Positions 1-14,370 of a stretch of 64,000 bases of DNA are shown here, one piece after another. A program made the translations under genes and the position numbers. The notes under the pieces were generated by a model. The model was not told the DNA's origin, searched no databases, and worked only from the letters and a program-made list of their open reading frames with translations. The stretch comes from Hofstenia miamia (lineage: Eukaryota > Xenacoelomorpha > Acoela), in assembly GCA_004352715.1 (NCBI GenBank), contig SCFE01000014.1:319293-383292 (forward strand), in the 5' to 3' direction. How positions within the stretch are numbered: position 1 is the stretch's first letter; each line of letters starts with the position of its first letter.

Positions 1-67
1 CTGCCGTAAAACTTGACTTGTTTTTATTTTTTTGTTGTCTATGCCTTCAGCGGCTAAATAAAGTCAT

Positions 68-94
68 TGATTATTATTATTATTATTATTATTA

Positions 95-149
<55 letters not shown>
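68..149. repeat. (TTA)n microsatellite
   Basis: About 27 units of a trinucleotide repeat with one interruption (atc). Reading it as protein gives only a poly-Tyr run, which is an artefact of the repeat. Confidence 0.97.
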
Positions 150-152
<3 letters not shown>

Positions 153-962
153 CTTATGACGCACAAAGCCAAAATTTGGCACAATATGGTGCAAATTGGT
201 CCTGGGTGAAACTACCTTGTACCTACTGTAGTACCCTCAATAACTTTGTTCTAACCCAGTGTCCACACTTAGAAAATATAATTATAACAAGGACTCTGCT
301 GATCAATTATATTTTAAACACAACAACCACATTAACATTCAAACTATTTACAAAAATTTAAAGAAATATAAAAAAAATTGGATAAACTATTTTGAGAAAC
401 TAAATTTTCGCTTTTAGCTGCTGTAGTCGTAGCTTTTGATGATATTTTATCGTTTGCAGTTGGCAAGTCGAGCCAGAGAACGGGGAACAATCGTTTCATC
501 TGCAAAGTCGAAAAATCCGTTTTCATAGATATAATTAAATATTGTCATCAATTGCTTATGACACTCAGTTCAATTCTTTAAGAATATACTATAGCAGTAT
601 TGGGAAAATATAAAAAGAGCTATTTGGAAAAGAAAGATGCTTGGAAGAAGTAAAAGGTGCCCGGATGTCATCTTTCAAATGAAAGGCTGCTTTATAATGT
701 TTAACGTTACATATCCTCCACAACTTTCAAACAATGTTGATAAAATCAGCAGTATTGTCGTAACTGGAGTATAAAAGCCCTGATTAATACGATTACCATC
801 AGAGACGATAGTAAATACTTCACCAGAATATTCATAAATATCCATAATCAGTGACATAATGTGATCATATTGCAATGACGATTAGTTGCTAGAAACAGGA
901 ATTAATCGCAATATTATAGACACTGATCCAAGAATAGAATGAAGCATAATAAAGTAGTCTAT

Positions 963-993
<31 letters not shown>

Positions 994-999
994 TATTAT

Positions 1000-2000
1000 A
1001 ATTATATAATATTTCTAGCATCAGCAAACAGGTAAACAGATGCATTTAAGAAATTAGGCAGATCATTTATATACATTTGGAATAGTAATGGTGCAAGAAT
1101 TAAATGGTACACCATGTGTAATCTTTTTTAGCTGTGAATCAGTTGAATCTATTGAAACATTGATTCCGGTTGCTCACACAATTTTTAAATTAATTAAAAG
1201 TACGCCATCTAATACAATATTTATATAACTTATTTAATACAACTTATGATCTATTGGATCAAAGGCTTTTCTTAAGTCAATAAATATACGAGCAGGATTT
1301 AATTTATTATCTTTAAATCCTTTATTAATTTTAATTACTTTCATTAAAGCCAAGTTTGTGTTATGTTGGTGTAGAAACCCGAATTGATTTGGATTTATTA
1401 GATTTTATTTATTTAAGAATTTAAACACTCCATTTTATATCAATTTTTCAAATATTTTACTAAAAATTTGTCTGTACTTTGAGGGATCATTTGCATCACC
1501 AGATTTTTTAGCTATTTTCATCTTATCTGGAAAAACAGATGTTTGAATACAAAGATTCTGTAGTACAGTTAAAAGATTAAAAATTGCTGTGAAGATAGTT
1601 TTCAAAATTTTACTGGAAACATCATCAATATCAGTAGATGATTTAGATTTTATTTGATTTACAATATTTTTCAACTCGCAGCTTGAAATCGGTCATAGAG
1701 CCATAGATTCAGAATGATTATCAATGACAAAGGACCTATATGCAGGAATACCTTCAGCCACAGAGGAACCAATGTTTGCAAAAATAAATTGAAGACATTT
1801 TTTTAACATAGACATATTCTGGTTGCACGCGGTAGATAATTTCATCTTTTCCTTATTTCTCAAAATCATATTTAGGAATCATTCGAATTTCTATCTACTA
1901 GGATTTTAGGCTGTTTATTACCAGATATTTTTATTTAAATTTGAATGAACTGGTACTTTGCATAGATTTTTTATTGCAAAAGTATTTATCTATTGATCAA
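1000..2000 (-). mobile_element. Decayed LINE (CR1/jockey-like) reverse transcriptase fragment
   Basis: The minus strand encodes reverse transcriptase pieces in several frames. Around 1435-1500 there is a stretch resembling the 'DPSKYRQIFSKIFEKLI' block that precedes the RT core in non-LTR elements. Around 1380-1330 a 'FGFLHQHNTNLAL' piece matches the usual 'QFGFR..HST..AL' motif. Around 1290-1240 'IFIDLRKAFDPIDHKL' is RT motif A with its catalytic Asp. Stops and frame changes separate the pieces, and the FADD motif is not visible, so the copy is dead and truncated. I assign the clade only loosely. Confidence 0.75.
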
Positions 2001-3032
2001 TTGTAAAGAAATATTCAGCCCTATATAGGCCTATTTGTTTTTTTAAATTCAAATAGCAATATTGCCTTTATTTAATTTGATCATCTGTAGTTCATAATTG
2101 CTTGCTTAGAGCGAGCTAAGAGTTTATGAATACATTAGATATTGTGAATGCTCAGTGTACATTTTTGAATTTAAAACGTACGTCTTAATCATTTCCTTAT
2201 TTCGTTCCTGTAATAATTCACTCCACGTGAATTGGATAACTAAGATATGTTTGGAAAACATGTACCGCGGGCATTCGTTTGTGTTTAATAATCATGTGGA
2301 ATGTCCCCGCATGTTATCATTTACATAAAATCCTTTGCATTCCAATCTCAACCATTGCTTAACTGTAATTTGTAAGGTACCTCATCTCAAAGGTGATTGT
2401 CGTAGTGAATTGATATCTAAAGAGTGCATTAGGTTATTAAATTGTGTATTTATGCAGTCTATTTGGTTGAAGGGTCTGAAGGTGATACATGAAATAAATC
2501 TCTTAATTTAAGCATTCTTAGTAACAATCTTTATTGAACGCGGACATGGTTGATAAATCTAATTGCTGAGTTACATGGATATTGACATATGTTATACAAT
2601 TTCATTTGACTCAATGCCAGGGAAATGTTTTGGTAATTTAGTATCTTTTTTTCACGCTTACGGAGCCCTTGAATGTAAAAAGTTAAATTTCATTCGATAT
2701 TCGTGAATTGGGCTCGTCACAGAAACGATAAAACTTTGCATATTTACATGCTGGTACAGTTTTATTACAAAATGCACTGTTCGCATAATTTATGTATTAC
2801 TCCAACTATTCTCTTTGTGCAAGATGCAATACACTATGTAATAATAAAGCTTTCTCTAAAAAAATTGGACGAATTTGTACACAATGTTCCTTATGTTTAG
2901 AAATAATCAACTTGATGATGTGTGTTGGCTTAACTTCACAAACTAACTTTACTAATCAAGTGTTTCTAATCTTTAGTGTGAAGAAAATCTGCTACATTGC
3001 ATTCCTTTTATTAAGCAGTTTTATATTTTCAG

Positions 3033-4848
3033 ATGCGTGAAAGTGGCATTAAGAGATTACAACAGCTGAGTGTTGAAGGAAGTCTTCCAAGGGAAGAGGT
3101 ATGTAGTCACTATAATTTATGGCTTATTTTTTGTTTGTAAAGTTTATCAATACCCTCATTATTCCACATCGACCAACAAGTGAGAAGCAATCACTTTCTC
3201 CAATTCCTCAATTTCGTTCCAGACAAAAGAAAAAACTTGCACATGCTTTTACTGAGTTTAAACCTCCTTCGAAACCTGATAACTGGTATATTTGTTTATT
3301 TTTTATTCAAACATTTTATTAAAACATTATTTTTCTAGTATTGAAAATTCGAAATGTGAAGATGAGCAACCCATAACCAATCTTTCTGAATCCTTAGCAT
3401 CACTTTCAGGCTGCGAGCCGTCAGAAATTGATATTCTTGACGAGCTTCAACAAAAAGCTGGTATTTTTAACTTCATTTTTATATCGAACAATATTTCAAT
3501 TTGAATAGATGTTTTTTCAATTTATGCTTTAGATAAGATTTTTCAAAAACAGCAACTTTACGACGATAGCATTGCTGGAAGTAGAAGTTCTAATCGTCCC
3601 GATGCCAGTATTGTATTGATGCGGAACAGAACCAATGTTTTCGATGATAAAGGTGTCGAATTTCTTTCTGTATGTTAATATATATATTGAGGAAATTGAT
3701 TGTTCAATTTTGTATGCAAAATTTTGCTATTATTTAATTCCTGCTTGTGAATTTTTGTTTAGTTTAAGCTTTTTTACCATTATTAACTTTTTGGTAAAGG
3801 AGGACTTATTACAGCTTTTACATCTTGATCAATTCCAGATATTATCCTTCCCAGAATTCTTTTTGAAATTTTGTTCATTGCTTTCTTTTTCTTAGAACAT
3901 AATATACTGCATAGACACTCAGAAATAATGCTTATCAAAAACAGGTAGTAAATTTTTAGTACCTGATGGAAATTCCGATTTTACATATCATCTTAAAAAA
4001 CTTCGATCTGACTACGATCTCCCAACAGAGCTTCCCATGTATGGTCCTGGTATGCGTGAAATAGTGGAAGAACTTGAATTAAAGGTAAGAAATTTTTTCA
4101 TTAAACATTTATAATCGTTTCATTAATTTATTGAACAGAGTTTGTTCACTGCGTGTTAGAGTAGGGAAGGTAAACCTGACCAAAACAGACTTGATGCAGT
4201 TTTTCATGTGAGATCTTTGATTAATTTTTTGAAAAAGGGTGATTGTTACCTCCTTCGAACCAAGTGAAATTACAATTGCAAAATTTATTGAAATTTTTTC
4301 GTAAAATATTGGTTAACTAGTAGGTATTTGTATTTAACTAACCACACATACAACAATATGCTACTAGGATAGAAAGAAATTTTATTTATTTTGAATTGCT
4401 TCATTTCTGTAAATAGCTACATTTTCATGTGAAACCAGAGTTGCAAACTGGTTGGGCAAGCCTATTAGATTTAACTGAGTTTGCGCCATATTTCAAATTT
4501 CAACCTTTTTGCAGGCTATGCATAGTTTGCAAGTTTTATGCTTGTTTCACTCACACTCAATGATCACTTAAATTAGAACTAAATAAAATAGTTATAAATA
4601 TTCGATAATGACGAACGAGTTGCTCTATGTGTGAGTGATGAACAAATTCCAAACTCAGTCTTTCAATATTTTAGGATGGAGCCTTATGGGCGAGTGGTGC
4701 AGACGGTGGAGCTTTTGTTTATTGTCTTCCAAAAAGCAGGAATATTCCAAAGGCCCGCTACAATCCATACGACATTGATGTTGTTTCACCAGAGGAAGCG
4801 AGAAAGGCAACAATTCGTTATACAATGACAGCTTCATTAGTCACAATC
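3033..4848 (+). CDS. DNAH6: DNAH6 exons 1-6: N-terminal tail
   Basis: Exons 3033-3098, 3143-3285, 3339-3460, 3533-3652, 3945-4084 and 4675-4848. The first begins with ATG immediately after a pyrimidine-rich acceptor and encodes '[16 protein letters not shown]'. Exons 2-4 are low-conservation, basic and serine-rich sequence. Exon 6 ends in '[18 protein letters not shown]', which matches the 'YDTYNLKVVSYENINK' segment of DNAH6 tails. Phases are compatible at every junction (split codons at 3285/3339, 3460/3533 and 3652/3945). The acceptor of exon 2 is the least certain: AG at 3141-3142 leaves a 44-nt intron. These exons lie upstream of a 5-kb intron that carries a nested MITE. Confidence 0.78.
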
Positions 4849-7800
4849 GTATGCATTTTATTTAAAGTTAATGAGGAAAAATGGGATCACATTTATTGGA
4901 TTGTAGAATAAGTCGCCTAATTGTAAGATCATCAATGCAGCAGATGCTCAGTCACTGCTATATGCAAAAGAGTGAGATAGGCCGCTCCGCGTCTTGCATT
5001 TCCGACGCGAATCGAGGTTAAGCCGATAGCATAATTACATATGCACTGCGCCCTGACTAAGATATAGGTTTCGAAGTAGAAGCCTAAAGTATGTTAAATT
5101 TACATTAATAAAGCTATGTGTACACAAGTCTAGATTATAAATATTTTTGGTAAAAATATTTGCAATCCAATTGCCTTCCCAGTGCTTTACCGAATGGCTT
5201 TTAAAATGCGCGTTGAACATGATCCTAGCCAATGCTAGTGAACCCGAATCTTAATATGGCCTAAATTAAGAGATCTCCATAAAAATGTCTAGTAGAATGT
5301 ATATTTTGACCAATGCATAAACAGATTGTTTTTTTGACTCAATATGTATCAAAAACATGCAATTATGTCATATTATTTTGAAGAGTATTGAATCAGGATA
5401 TTAAATATGCATAAAATTTGTTCATTCTATTCTCGGTGGTACATTTAAATGATTGGATATATAATTGTATAATTCAGGCAACAATGAAGTTAAAAGCATT
5501 ATTAATGAAGAAAATGCGTTGGTTTTTAGTTTGGTTTAACATCCAGACATTGCGCCTCCACAAAGGTTTAGTAAAGGGGGTGCCACACGATTAGTCTTTT
5601 GACTATAATCAAAAAACTTTTTGGACTATAGTCAAAGGACTAACCGTGTGGCACCCCCAATAGTCAACTTGTTGTAATTTTGAAGAAAATGGGAATTTTG
5701 ATTTTAAATAAACAATATAATTAAGGACCTGGCTTTAGGGCGTTCTTCACTTTATTTTATTGGTAACAGCTGTTTCATAAAGGTTGATATGATTTCCAAT
5801 ATTACTTATTGTGGATTGCAACGTGCAAATTGGGTTAAATGTTTACATAATGCACGCACTTGTTTATGAATGAGCAAATAGCTGTTTGATATACTTTGTA
5901 TTGGGAAATGCATATGAACCTTCTAGTGGCTAATGGTCATGTCATAGATTGTCAAAATATTTTGGTTGAATGTTTCCATGTACATTTGAAATACGTTTTA
6001 TAAAGTTGATACTCCATATTATTTATTATTAAGCCTGCGGTTATTTGAAAAAGTAAATTGTTTTAGATTTACTTGAATGTGTCTTTGTCATCATTGCCAC
6101 CGTTTTTCGTTTTAGCATTCTGTTCAATGAATGCAATATAAATGGTAATCAATTTCTTCGGAATCCTGTTCCAAATGCTGATTTTATAACATAAATAGAA
6201 AAGCACTCGGAGAGCAAAGACCTCCGCCAAGCAGTTTGTGTCCCCGGATCAGCACCAAAATTTAGTGGATTCCTCCTTGCGCGGAAACGCACCTCTGGTG
6301 AAAATTTGAGGTCAATCCATCGATTACTTTTTCCGTAAAGTTGCTAACAGACAAACAAACCAACGCTACCAAAAACATGACCTCCTTGGCGGAGGTAATT
6401 ATGATGTAAAGTTTACTTTAAAGATTGCAATGTGCAAATTTGGTTAAATGTTTACATAAATTTCTAGCAGCACTTGTTTATGAATTGGTGTGGGCTATGC
6501 CGTCAAAATACATTTGATATGTAATTATAGCAATTCCACTTAGTAATACTAATAGATTCCATGTATATGCAATGAACTTTGCGCAAAAACCTATTTTTGA
6601 CTATTAGTCAACATATTTGACAATTATTCAAAATATTTGACTAATAGGCAAAATAATACAAAACCGTAATTTTGACTATATTCAAAAGACTAATCGTGTG
6701 GCACCCCCTTAAAACTAAGTTTTTTAAATACCTTAGAAAGCCTTAGCTCTCAAATCTCTGGGAATATAGAATTATAAAACCAGTCTTCTCAACTTTACCA
6801 TCCATTTTCTAGAGTACCTAGAATGGCAAATCATTGGTTTAAATTCGGAAAATATTCCATAAACTAAGACTCGAATAATCACCAACATATTTTGCTAATG
6901 CCTAATTGTTGGTTCTATTTTCCTGTTGACTTCTATTAATCAAGCACTTTTTTGCACATTATTGTTAGCATTTCTAATCGTTATGGATTATATTTTGTGG
7001 CGTCGTTCAACTACCCTTAACCCCAATCCTCACAATCTTTTTTATGTACGTTGATTTCACAATTGAGGGGGTGATACCTATATTAATGCTATTGTCATGG
7101 AGTTTGGCACAAAGGGTACCATGGGATAAAAAGTTTAAAAAATTCCAAAAATAACATTTTTATCCAGACATTTTTTGCTGACGTCAGCTTTTTTTTGCGA
7201 AAAATTTGGTAAAATGCTAAGAGATTTCATGTCAAAATTGTTATTATTTTTGGCCAATTTTTAATCTTTCTCTATTCAAAACACAAAATATGAGTACTAG
7301 TAATAAATTAAGGCATATTAAAATGTAGTTATTGATGCTGATGTCAGCATTTTTTGTTTTGTCTAGTCATTTTTATATTTATATATTAAAATAAATGTCA
7401 ATCGCCATTGACAAAACAGTCATAATTCTTTGACAAAAAATGCTTTCGTCCTAAAATTTTCACAGAATGTGCAAAACCAAATTTAATGCAGTTAAAAGTT
7501 CAGCCAACCTTTCAAATTTGATATAAAAAAGTTATTAATTTAAGTTTACAGGGGTACATTTATCCCCCTCCTTTAAGAATAGGGTTAAATAGCTTAGAAT
7601 TTTTTAAATATTTGATGGTTTGCTGAAAGACCATTTAATCTGAAAGTAAAATATAATAGAGAAGTTTCTACTCTTTCATTGAGGTTTTTAAACCGCGCTC
7701 TGTTGTAGTCGCATTGAGATGTAACCTCTGTGGATTTTGCTCCCATGAGCTTTGCATTACCTAAACATTAGGTATGGATACAATTTGATTTTTTCGAAAT

Positions 7801-10800
7801 TTCTATACCCTTGGAGATAATACTTTGAAAATATGGGAAACAGTTTGATTTTTTCGAAAGGGCCCAGTTTTGAAGGTTAGTTATATAGTAAATTTTTTAA
7901 GCTGTTTCTTGGTCATATAAACATGCCCATTTGTATGGACATATTGTATTGCATGTTCAATCCATGAATAGTAGATTGTTGAATTTTTGTATAGTTTTCT
8001 TTTTTCAGTCTAAAATTAAGAGCAGATGATATTTATTTTCTTCTTCTACTATGCAAGTAAAATTCACAAATGTAAAAAATAACACGCGCCTTTTTCAACC
8101 CTCTTATACTGAATGCAAAAAGAAAATTGTCTAATGGAATTTAAATCACGCGCCTTTTTCACCCTCTTATACTGAATGCAAAAAGTTTAGGGTCGTTTGG
8201 AATGGTGAATAAAGGATTTTACAATAATTACTAATATTAATTATTGTAGAAAGTAGTAGATTTATTGACGGACTGTTCGCGATGTTTTCTCATGATTGTA
8301 TCCATCGTAATTTTAGTTTCTTTTAATATACCAAGACCTAGCTGCTCATGCGTCCCAGTTATTACTGGGAAAGTTCCGATGTTAAGTTTATTGTCCCGCT
8401 GTCGCGAGCAGTTTTCTCGGGACACAAAATTGTACGGATTTTCATTTAATTCTCTAAATAAAGGTCTCACGTGATAACTTATTGACTAATAAATTATTCA
8501 TCGGCGTTTAACACTATGAGAATAAGGCAATAGCTAATTAACTAAACAGCAGAAGTCAAGCTGTCAGTTTGGGCTCGATTCATTAGTAGCTAACAAAGTT
8601 AACATTACTTATTTTAGCTTGTTATTTTAAATTAATTTTTTTGAAAAAGTCTGTTTTACCTTTTACGTTTTGTGTGTCCCGGTTTATGTAAAAAATATTA
8701 TGGTCATGTTAAGTAATACCCATAAACCTGAGTGATTTCTCAGGTAAGTCCGAAAGCAATATAGAATTCGAACTAACATGAGCAGAACGAGTTTTGGTTC
8801 CTATAGAAGGGCCTCATGACTGCCGATAATTGGCCACATAAATCCTAAATGCCACAGGATCTTTTCCATCATTTTCGCAGATAACCTATAGAATTTCATG
8901 GGTAGAATTTATGCTAAGATTTTGTCTCTGCCGGATTAGAATAGATTATCGATTTTGTACGAAATCCGAATACCTCAATGTATTCGGTTGGAGGCCATAT
9001 TGAGTTTGCATCCTGAAACTTGAATTCGCACTACTTAGGAAAATAATAATGTTCCATAACTTGAGATCAATAGGAACCCTGGAAGACTGATTATCAATGT
9101 TTCCCCAAACTACTGACGTAAACATGCGAATTGATTGTAAAATTACGTTTATCATCATTTGGCGAAGAAATTAGAGCTTCTTGAAATAATAGCGTCGACT
9201 GGATCTTAGATAGGAATGTGGAAAAGCGCCCGTTCTAAGACTAGCGAGATGGCCTTATGATTAACTGAAGGCCTGAGCATTTCAATTACACACAGTAAGG
9301 CTGGTAAGCAGAATAGAGGATTACAGAGAGAGGTTCTAGGCGAATAGTCAGTAACCCGACTTAGTTTACTTACCGTACTTGTTCTTCCTTTTAATCTACT
9401 CGAGTTCGGCGGAATAAATCCCTTAGGCGATCCAAATAGGGTCTCTTCCCGACTGTGAAATTGATGTATAATATCGCAAGAATGACTGTTGAGCTGAGAG
9501 AGGAATCTTTACTGATGACAAATACCATTCTCCATGATCAACCAAAGTAGATTTATTAGAAATCAAAAGTTGTTCCATCGATACTTTAGTGGAGTGGAAC
9601 ATCTAACTTTGGCTTCGGAAGAATATCTTCGACAATAAGGAACCCAGGAGTGAACATATCCCCAATTTCTCGAAAGATTCAAAATGTTAAAAATGAATCT
9701 TTCAATATTCGTGTCTTTTATCAATTATTGTTTAAATATAACATTCATTTAAGATATGTATGTAATGGGATGGTTAGCACGCTATGTTTTATGGAAATAT
9801 GACGTTTATATAACATTAATGTTACTAAATAAATAATTTTGTGAATTTTGAAAAGTATAGTTATATTTATTCTATATTTCACTGCATTGATGGTTTTTTG
9901 TTTTAGATTACAGTAAAGGATGATGGATCCAAAGTTTTCAATCAAACTGGCATTGTGCGATGGCTTTATGAATCTGAACTTTTTAAAAGAATCTTTAAAT
10001 TAAAAGTTTTTGATCAGTTTCGAATATGGAAAACTTTCAAATTGTGGAGATCAAACATACGGTTTAAAAAGAAGACCCAAAATCAGTAAGCAATCATATA
10101 AAAACCAATTTTTACATGTATAAAACTTAAAGATATTATGTAAACTCATTGAAATAATTTTATTTGTTTTATTAAGGAATACGATTTAGCAAAATATCCA
10201 AAGACTGCTGTCTTTGTTTAACACAAAAAATGTCTTTTGAAGCAAATTTGAATCATTTGAAATAAATTTTTAAACAGGAATTGTTGAAATGTTTCCATTG
10301 ATATTGTATTTCTTCTAACAGTTTGTTTTACTTTTTTAAAATGTCACTATTTTAGTATAAATGCATTTCAGGTCCTTAATTACCCAAGATTTGCTGACCG
10401 TAAATGAGCATCTACTCAAGTGTCTCCATTATGTTAGGAATCTCTGTGAAGCTGCTTGTCCTTCCGATTCCCAGCTTTTGCTTGGTTTGTTTTTCAAATA
10501 GCTTTCGTTTTTATTTTTATTAGGCTATTTAAAGTTTTTTTGTTAGTACATTACAAGATTTCTATAGAAATCACTTCATTTATGAGATTTACTTAACTAC
10601 TAAGTCCATGAATGGTGATAGTCTCTCACAGCGTAGATCGGCTACGTATTCGCATGTCAGTCTAATTTTAGACTAGATTTATGGAACATGACGTTATCTT
10701 CCTATCTTTTTTCCGTATATTTATGCATATAGTTCAATATATCACAATGCATTCAGCTGTATTCCATTACACATGATGACTACTCATGGAATGTACAGGT

Positions 10801-13800
10801 TCACATTTGTTAAACATAGTAGCATTAATTAATATTTTGTTGGTCCATCTTTAACTGAAATGACAGCCTTAGTACTTGCTAGCTGGAAAGTTCTTACGGG
10901 ATTTCAGTAGCCCAAGTAGTTCTTGTCCCCACTTTCAGTGTGAAAATTGAAGCAGGACGCTTTTCGGACACGTTCGCCTCCAATATCGTCAACAGATTTT
11001 TGATCGAATTGCGACTCGAAGTTTCTTAGCAAATCCAGTAGAGTGATATTCTAGTCCGGAAACCACTGTTTACTCGGTCGGGACTCATGACAACAACCTG
11101 CAGTTGTGAACTCAGGACAATTATCACATAAAAATAGTAATATGAAGTAGTTCCGATATGGGCAAAAAATCAGTCAAGACATTAGGAGCCAGGAAAATTA
11201 TTAAAATGATTGTTTAAAGTAATAATTATATTATTTAAATGTAAATCTTATTAAAAAAATTACGAAAAGAATGGGGGAGGCAAACATTCCACTGACGAAC
11301 CTACTCGTCAAGGTTTTACAATCGAAAAACCAAATCCCACCCAGATTCCAAGATTCTCCTACAGTTGGAAAATACCTGGTCGGGGAAACCGTGTGCTAGT
11401 GTAGCACTGTATTTTGAAATTTTTAAGTATGGTACTTCAGACAAGTGATTTCATTGGCGAAATATTATTGTTTAGTTTGAATGGTCTCATTATATTTGAA
11501 TATGATTTTTACAACTATCAAAAATGCAATGATTCCAGTAAGCAAAGAGATGCTAAAAGTTGATACATCTTTGTTTTGGTTGCTTATATAAAATACTAAC
11601 ATGTTACCAAACTAGAATACGTATACTAACATTTGTTACTAAAGTTAAACTATTATATGTAAATGCAAACAAATAAATTGTTGTTAGATATCTGAAATAA
11701 ACTCTTTTGTGGCCTCAGTTTACTTTATTTTTCAGAAAATTGAAGCAGGCACAGAGTGCAGTAGGCGTTATAGGTCTGCAAGATCGCTATGACGCTGGCC
11801 TCTTGCACTCAATATCTCAGATATTTCAGTGAAATTGTGACTAACATAGGACTGAGACGAAAATGAAAAACTTGAGACCACGGATTTCAGAGTATTATTC
11901 ATAATTTTTTCCAATTTTTTTAAAAGCGAATTTATCACTGAGATCATTGGAACTATGGGACCAAAAGTTTTCAACCGACTAGAACCAGTGAAATTATGAT
12001 CCCACAGAACCCTAGTTGTTGCAGCCCATTTCTTATTTTGTACAATTGTTAAATCCTACAAAATTTATATCTCTTTTCATATCAGAATATTGCTGAAATG
12101 GCAATTTGCAAATATATTATTAAATATCTTGTTGTTTAGAAACAGAAATTTTTGTAAAATTTATAAATTTTAGGATCTAGTGAAATTTGCTTGGTGTTAC
12201 TTAATCCAAAAAAGACGTTGTGGCTTACTGATTTTTTGTTAATTCAAAAAGATCAAAATGTTAAGGCGTTGCACCAACTTGAAGGTCTTCGTCAACTAAT
12301 TGTCACATCTGTTTATGATACATGCGTGGTATATTTTATTCTCTTTCTTTTAATATTAACAAAATTTTTATCCTGTATAATGTCAATGTAAGCGAATAGC
12401 GGCATCTATATTTGATTATAGTAACATGTACATGAACTTTCTCTTATACATAGTAGTTTCTGGATTGATCATGTGATTTATTACTGTTATGTTAACCCTT
12501 CTATAATTTATTGTCTTTAATCTAGTAAATTATATTAAATTTCAATTTAATAATTGTCCAAAGATTGTTATGTGAAAATCCGATTTTCTTTTGAAAAAAG
12601 TGGTCATTATTTTTTCAGCATTGTGTAATTCTTCTTAAGTTTTTCTAATATAGCGCTTATCACCAACTGTCTAAGTAAGCATGACGGATAAATACTTTAA
12701 TAGTGTTCAACAAGGGCAGGCATGCACCTGGTTGGAAATTTAATAAGCAATCTCGAACACGTGGGTAATGTTTGAACGCATAATGTTTTAAATTTGATTT
12801 AACCATTTTTGTTTGCATAACTAATTTTATAAAAATCTAAATATTGAACATTCAATATTATCCATAATGGTTTCTATCAAATTTTCAAAAAATTCAGTAT
12901 GTGCACGGTTTTAATGCAAATGTGAAGACACGTCATTATATAAATATATATATATATATATATAGCGTTAATATACAATGGAAATGTCTTACATCGTTCC
13001 TCTTCAATTTGATGTTTATGCCTTATTAAATCAATACGTTTTTATAATGTTAGAATAATGTTTTGTTGCAATCACCTTTAAATCATTTGTAATTCATTCC
13101 TTTTAACTGTTCTTACTATTTAGAAGGTAGCATCTCTAGAAGGAGATCTTCATGGTGTGGATACTAAGGCAATGATGCAAATGCAAATCGCTCAAAAAGG
13201 CTTCAAAAAGAACAAAAGTATTTATACTTTGATGTGTGCATGCATATATCTAACTGAACGACTAAATGTGTATGTGTTTACTTTTTCTATATAAGGTTGT
13301 ATTTTTTAAAGGAACTATTTCACGTCAAAAATTTATTTTGCAGGTATGCAATACATGTATGTTTCTTGTATTGCAGTTGAAATGTTTCTGCTATTTCACC
13401 AATACAGGTTTTTTGCTCCCCAAAGTTGAATTGTATTTTGCAAGACATTATTATAGTAAGGCTTTTAGCTGCGTTATGAAGATTGTGCCACTATAATATC
13501 AACTGGGTCTGGTTGCGTTGATAATTAGAAGGCGTTGTACTTAATGTTTCACAGACTAAGATGTAATTGTGGTTTTGCACCTGCATTAAAAGTTTCTCTA
13601 TGATTGCAATTATCGTTTCATGTTTGGGCTTGGGTTAAGTTTAGGACAAATTAGGACTGGCTGATTGAAACATGCCTGATTTGAAACATGTTTTAAAAAG
13701 TGTTTTAAAAATGTGTTTTTTTCACGGTTTTTTCGTGTATTTTTTCACAGGCGTACAGGATATGATTTGCACATTGTTATTGTTGCTTTACAACGCGAAT

Positions 13801-14331
13801 TGAAATATATTGTTACAAAATTCATTATATTGACTCAACTTCCTGAATACCCAAGTGGTGTACAGGTTCTTCCCGAAAGGTTTGATCAACATGGCTTTGA
13901 CAGTTTTGATTTTATCCTGCTCAAGTGCCAGTATTGATATTTTTAGCACAATTCATTATGTCCATACCAAGATATAAAATAGCTTATCAAATGAGAAAGT
14001 TCATCAACCTATTTTGCTGTCGTCTGTTAAAAGATGAACAACCATAATTTTTGATCAGGTTGAATAACAAGTTCAAATAAAATTTTCTGAAAAAAACATT
14101 TTAAACTAAAAAGCAAATAAAACAGTTTTGTTTGTTTTTTTCTAAAAACGACATATNNNNNNNNNNNNNNNNNNNNNNNNNNNNNNNNNNNNNNNNNNNN
14201 NNNNNNNNNNNNNNNNNNNNNNNNNNNNNNNNNNNNNNNNNNNNNNNNNNNNNNNNNNNNNNNNNNNNNNNNNNNNNNNNNNNNNNNNNNNNNNNNNNNN
14301 NNNNNNNNNNNNNNNNNNNNNNNNNNNNNNN

Positions 14332-14370
<39 letters not shown>

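Larger units (their letters stand above)
1..3032. other. Region upstream of the dynein gene, mostly repeats
   Basis: No convincing host gene lies here. A (TTA)n microsatellite sits at about 68-149 and a second short one at about 970-1010. A decayed LINE reverse transcriptase lies on the minus strand at about 1000-2000. From 2000 to 3032 I see only AT-rich sequence without a coding signal. Any 5' UTR exon or promoter of the dynein gene should lie here, because the first coding exon follows an intron-like acceptor, but I cannot locate one. Confidence 0.6.

Noticed and set aside
18-209. ORF with a long poly-Tyr run
   Set aside because: It is a translation of the (TTA)n microsatellite.
675-875. 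Minus-strand 66-codon ORF as a gene
   Set aside because: No family motif, no splice partner, and it lies next to LINE debris; length is within chance for this sequence.
13751-13937. Open stretch after an AG, which could be a dynein exon
   Set aside because: Its frame does not fit between the exons ending at 13217 and starting at 14473, which already join in phase, and the peptide resembles nothing in dynein tails.
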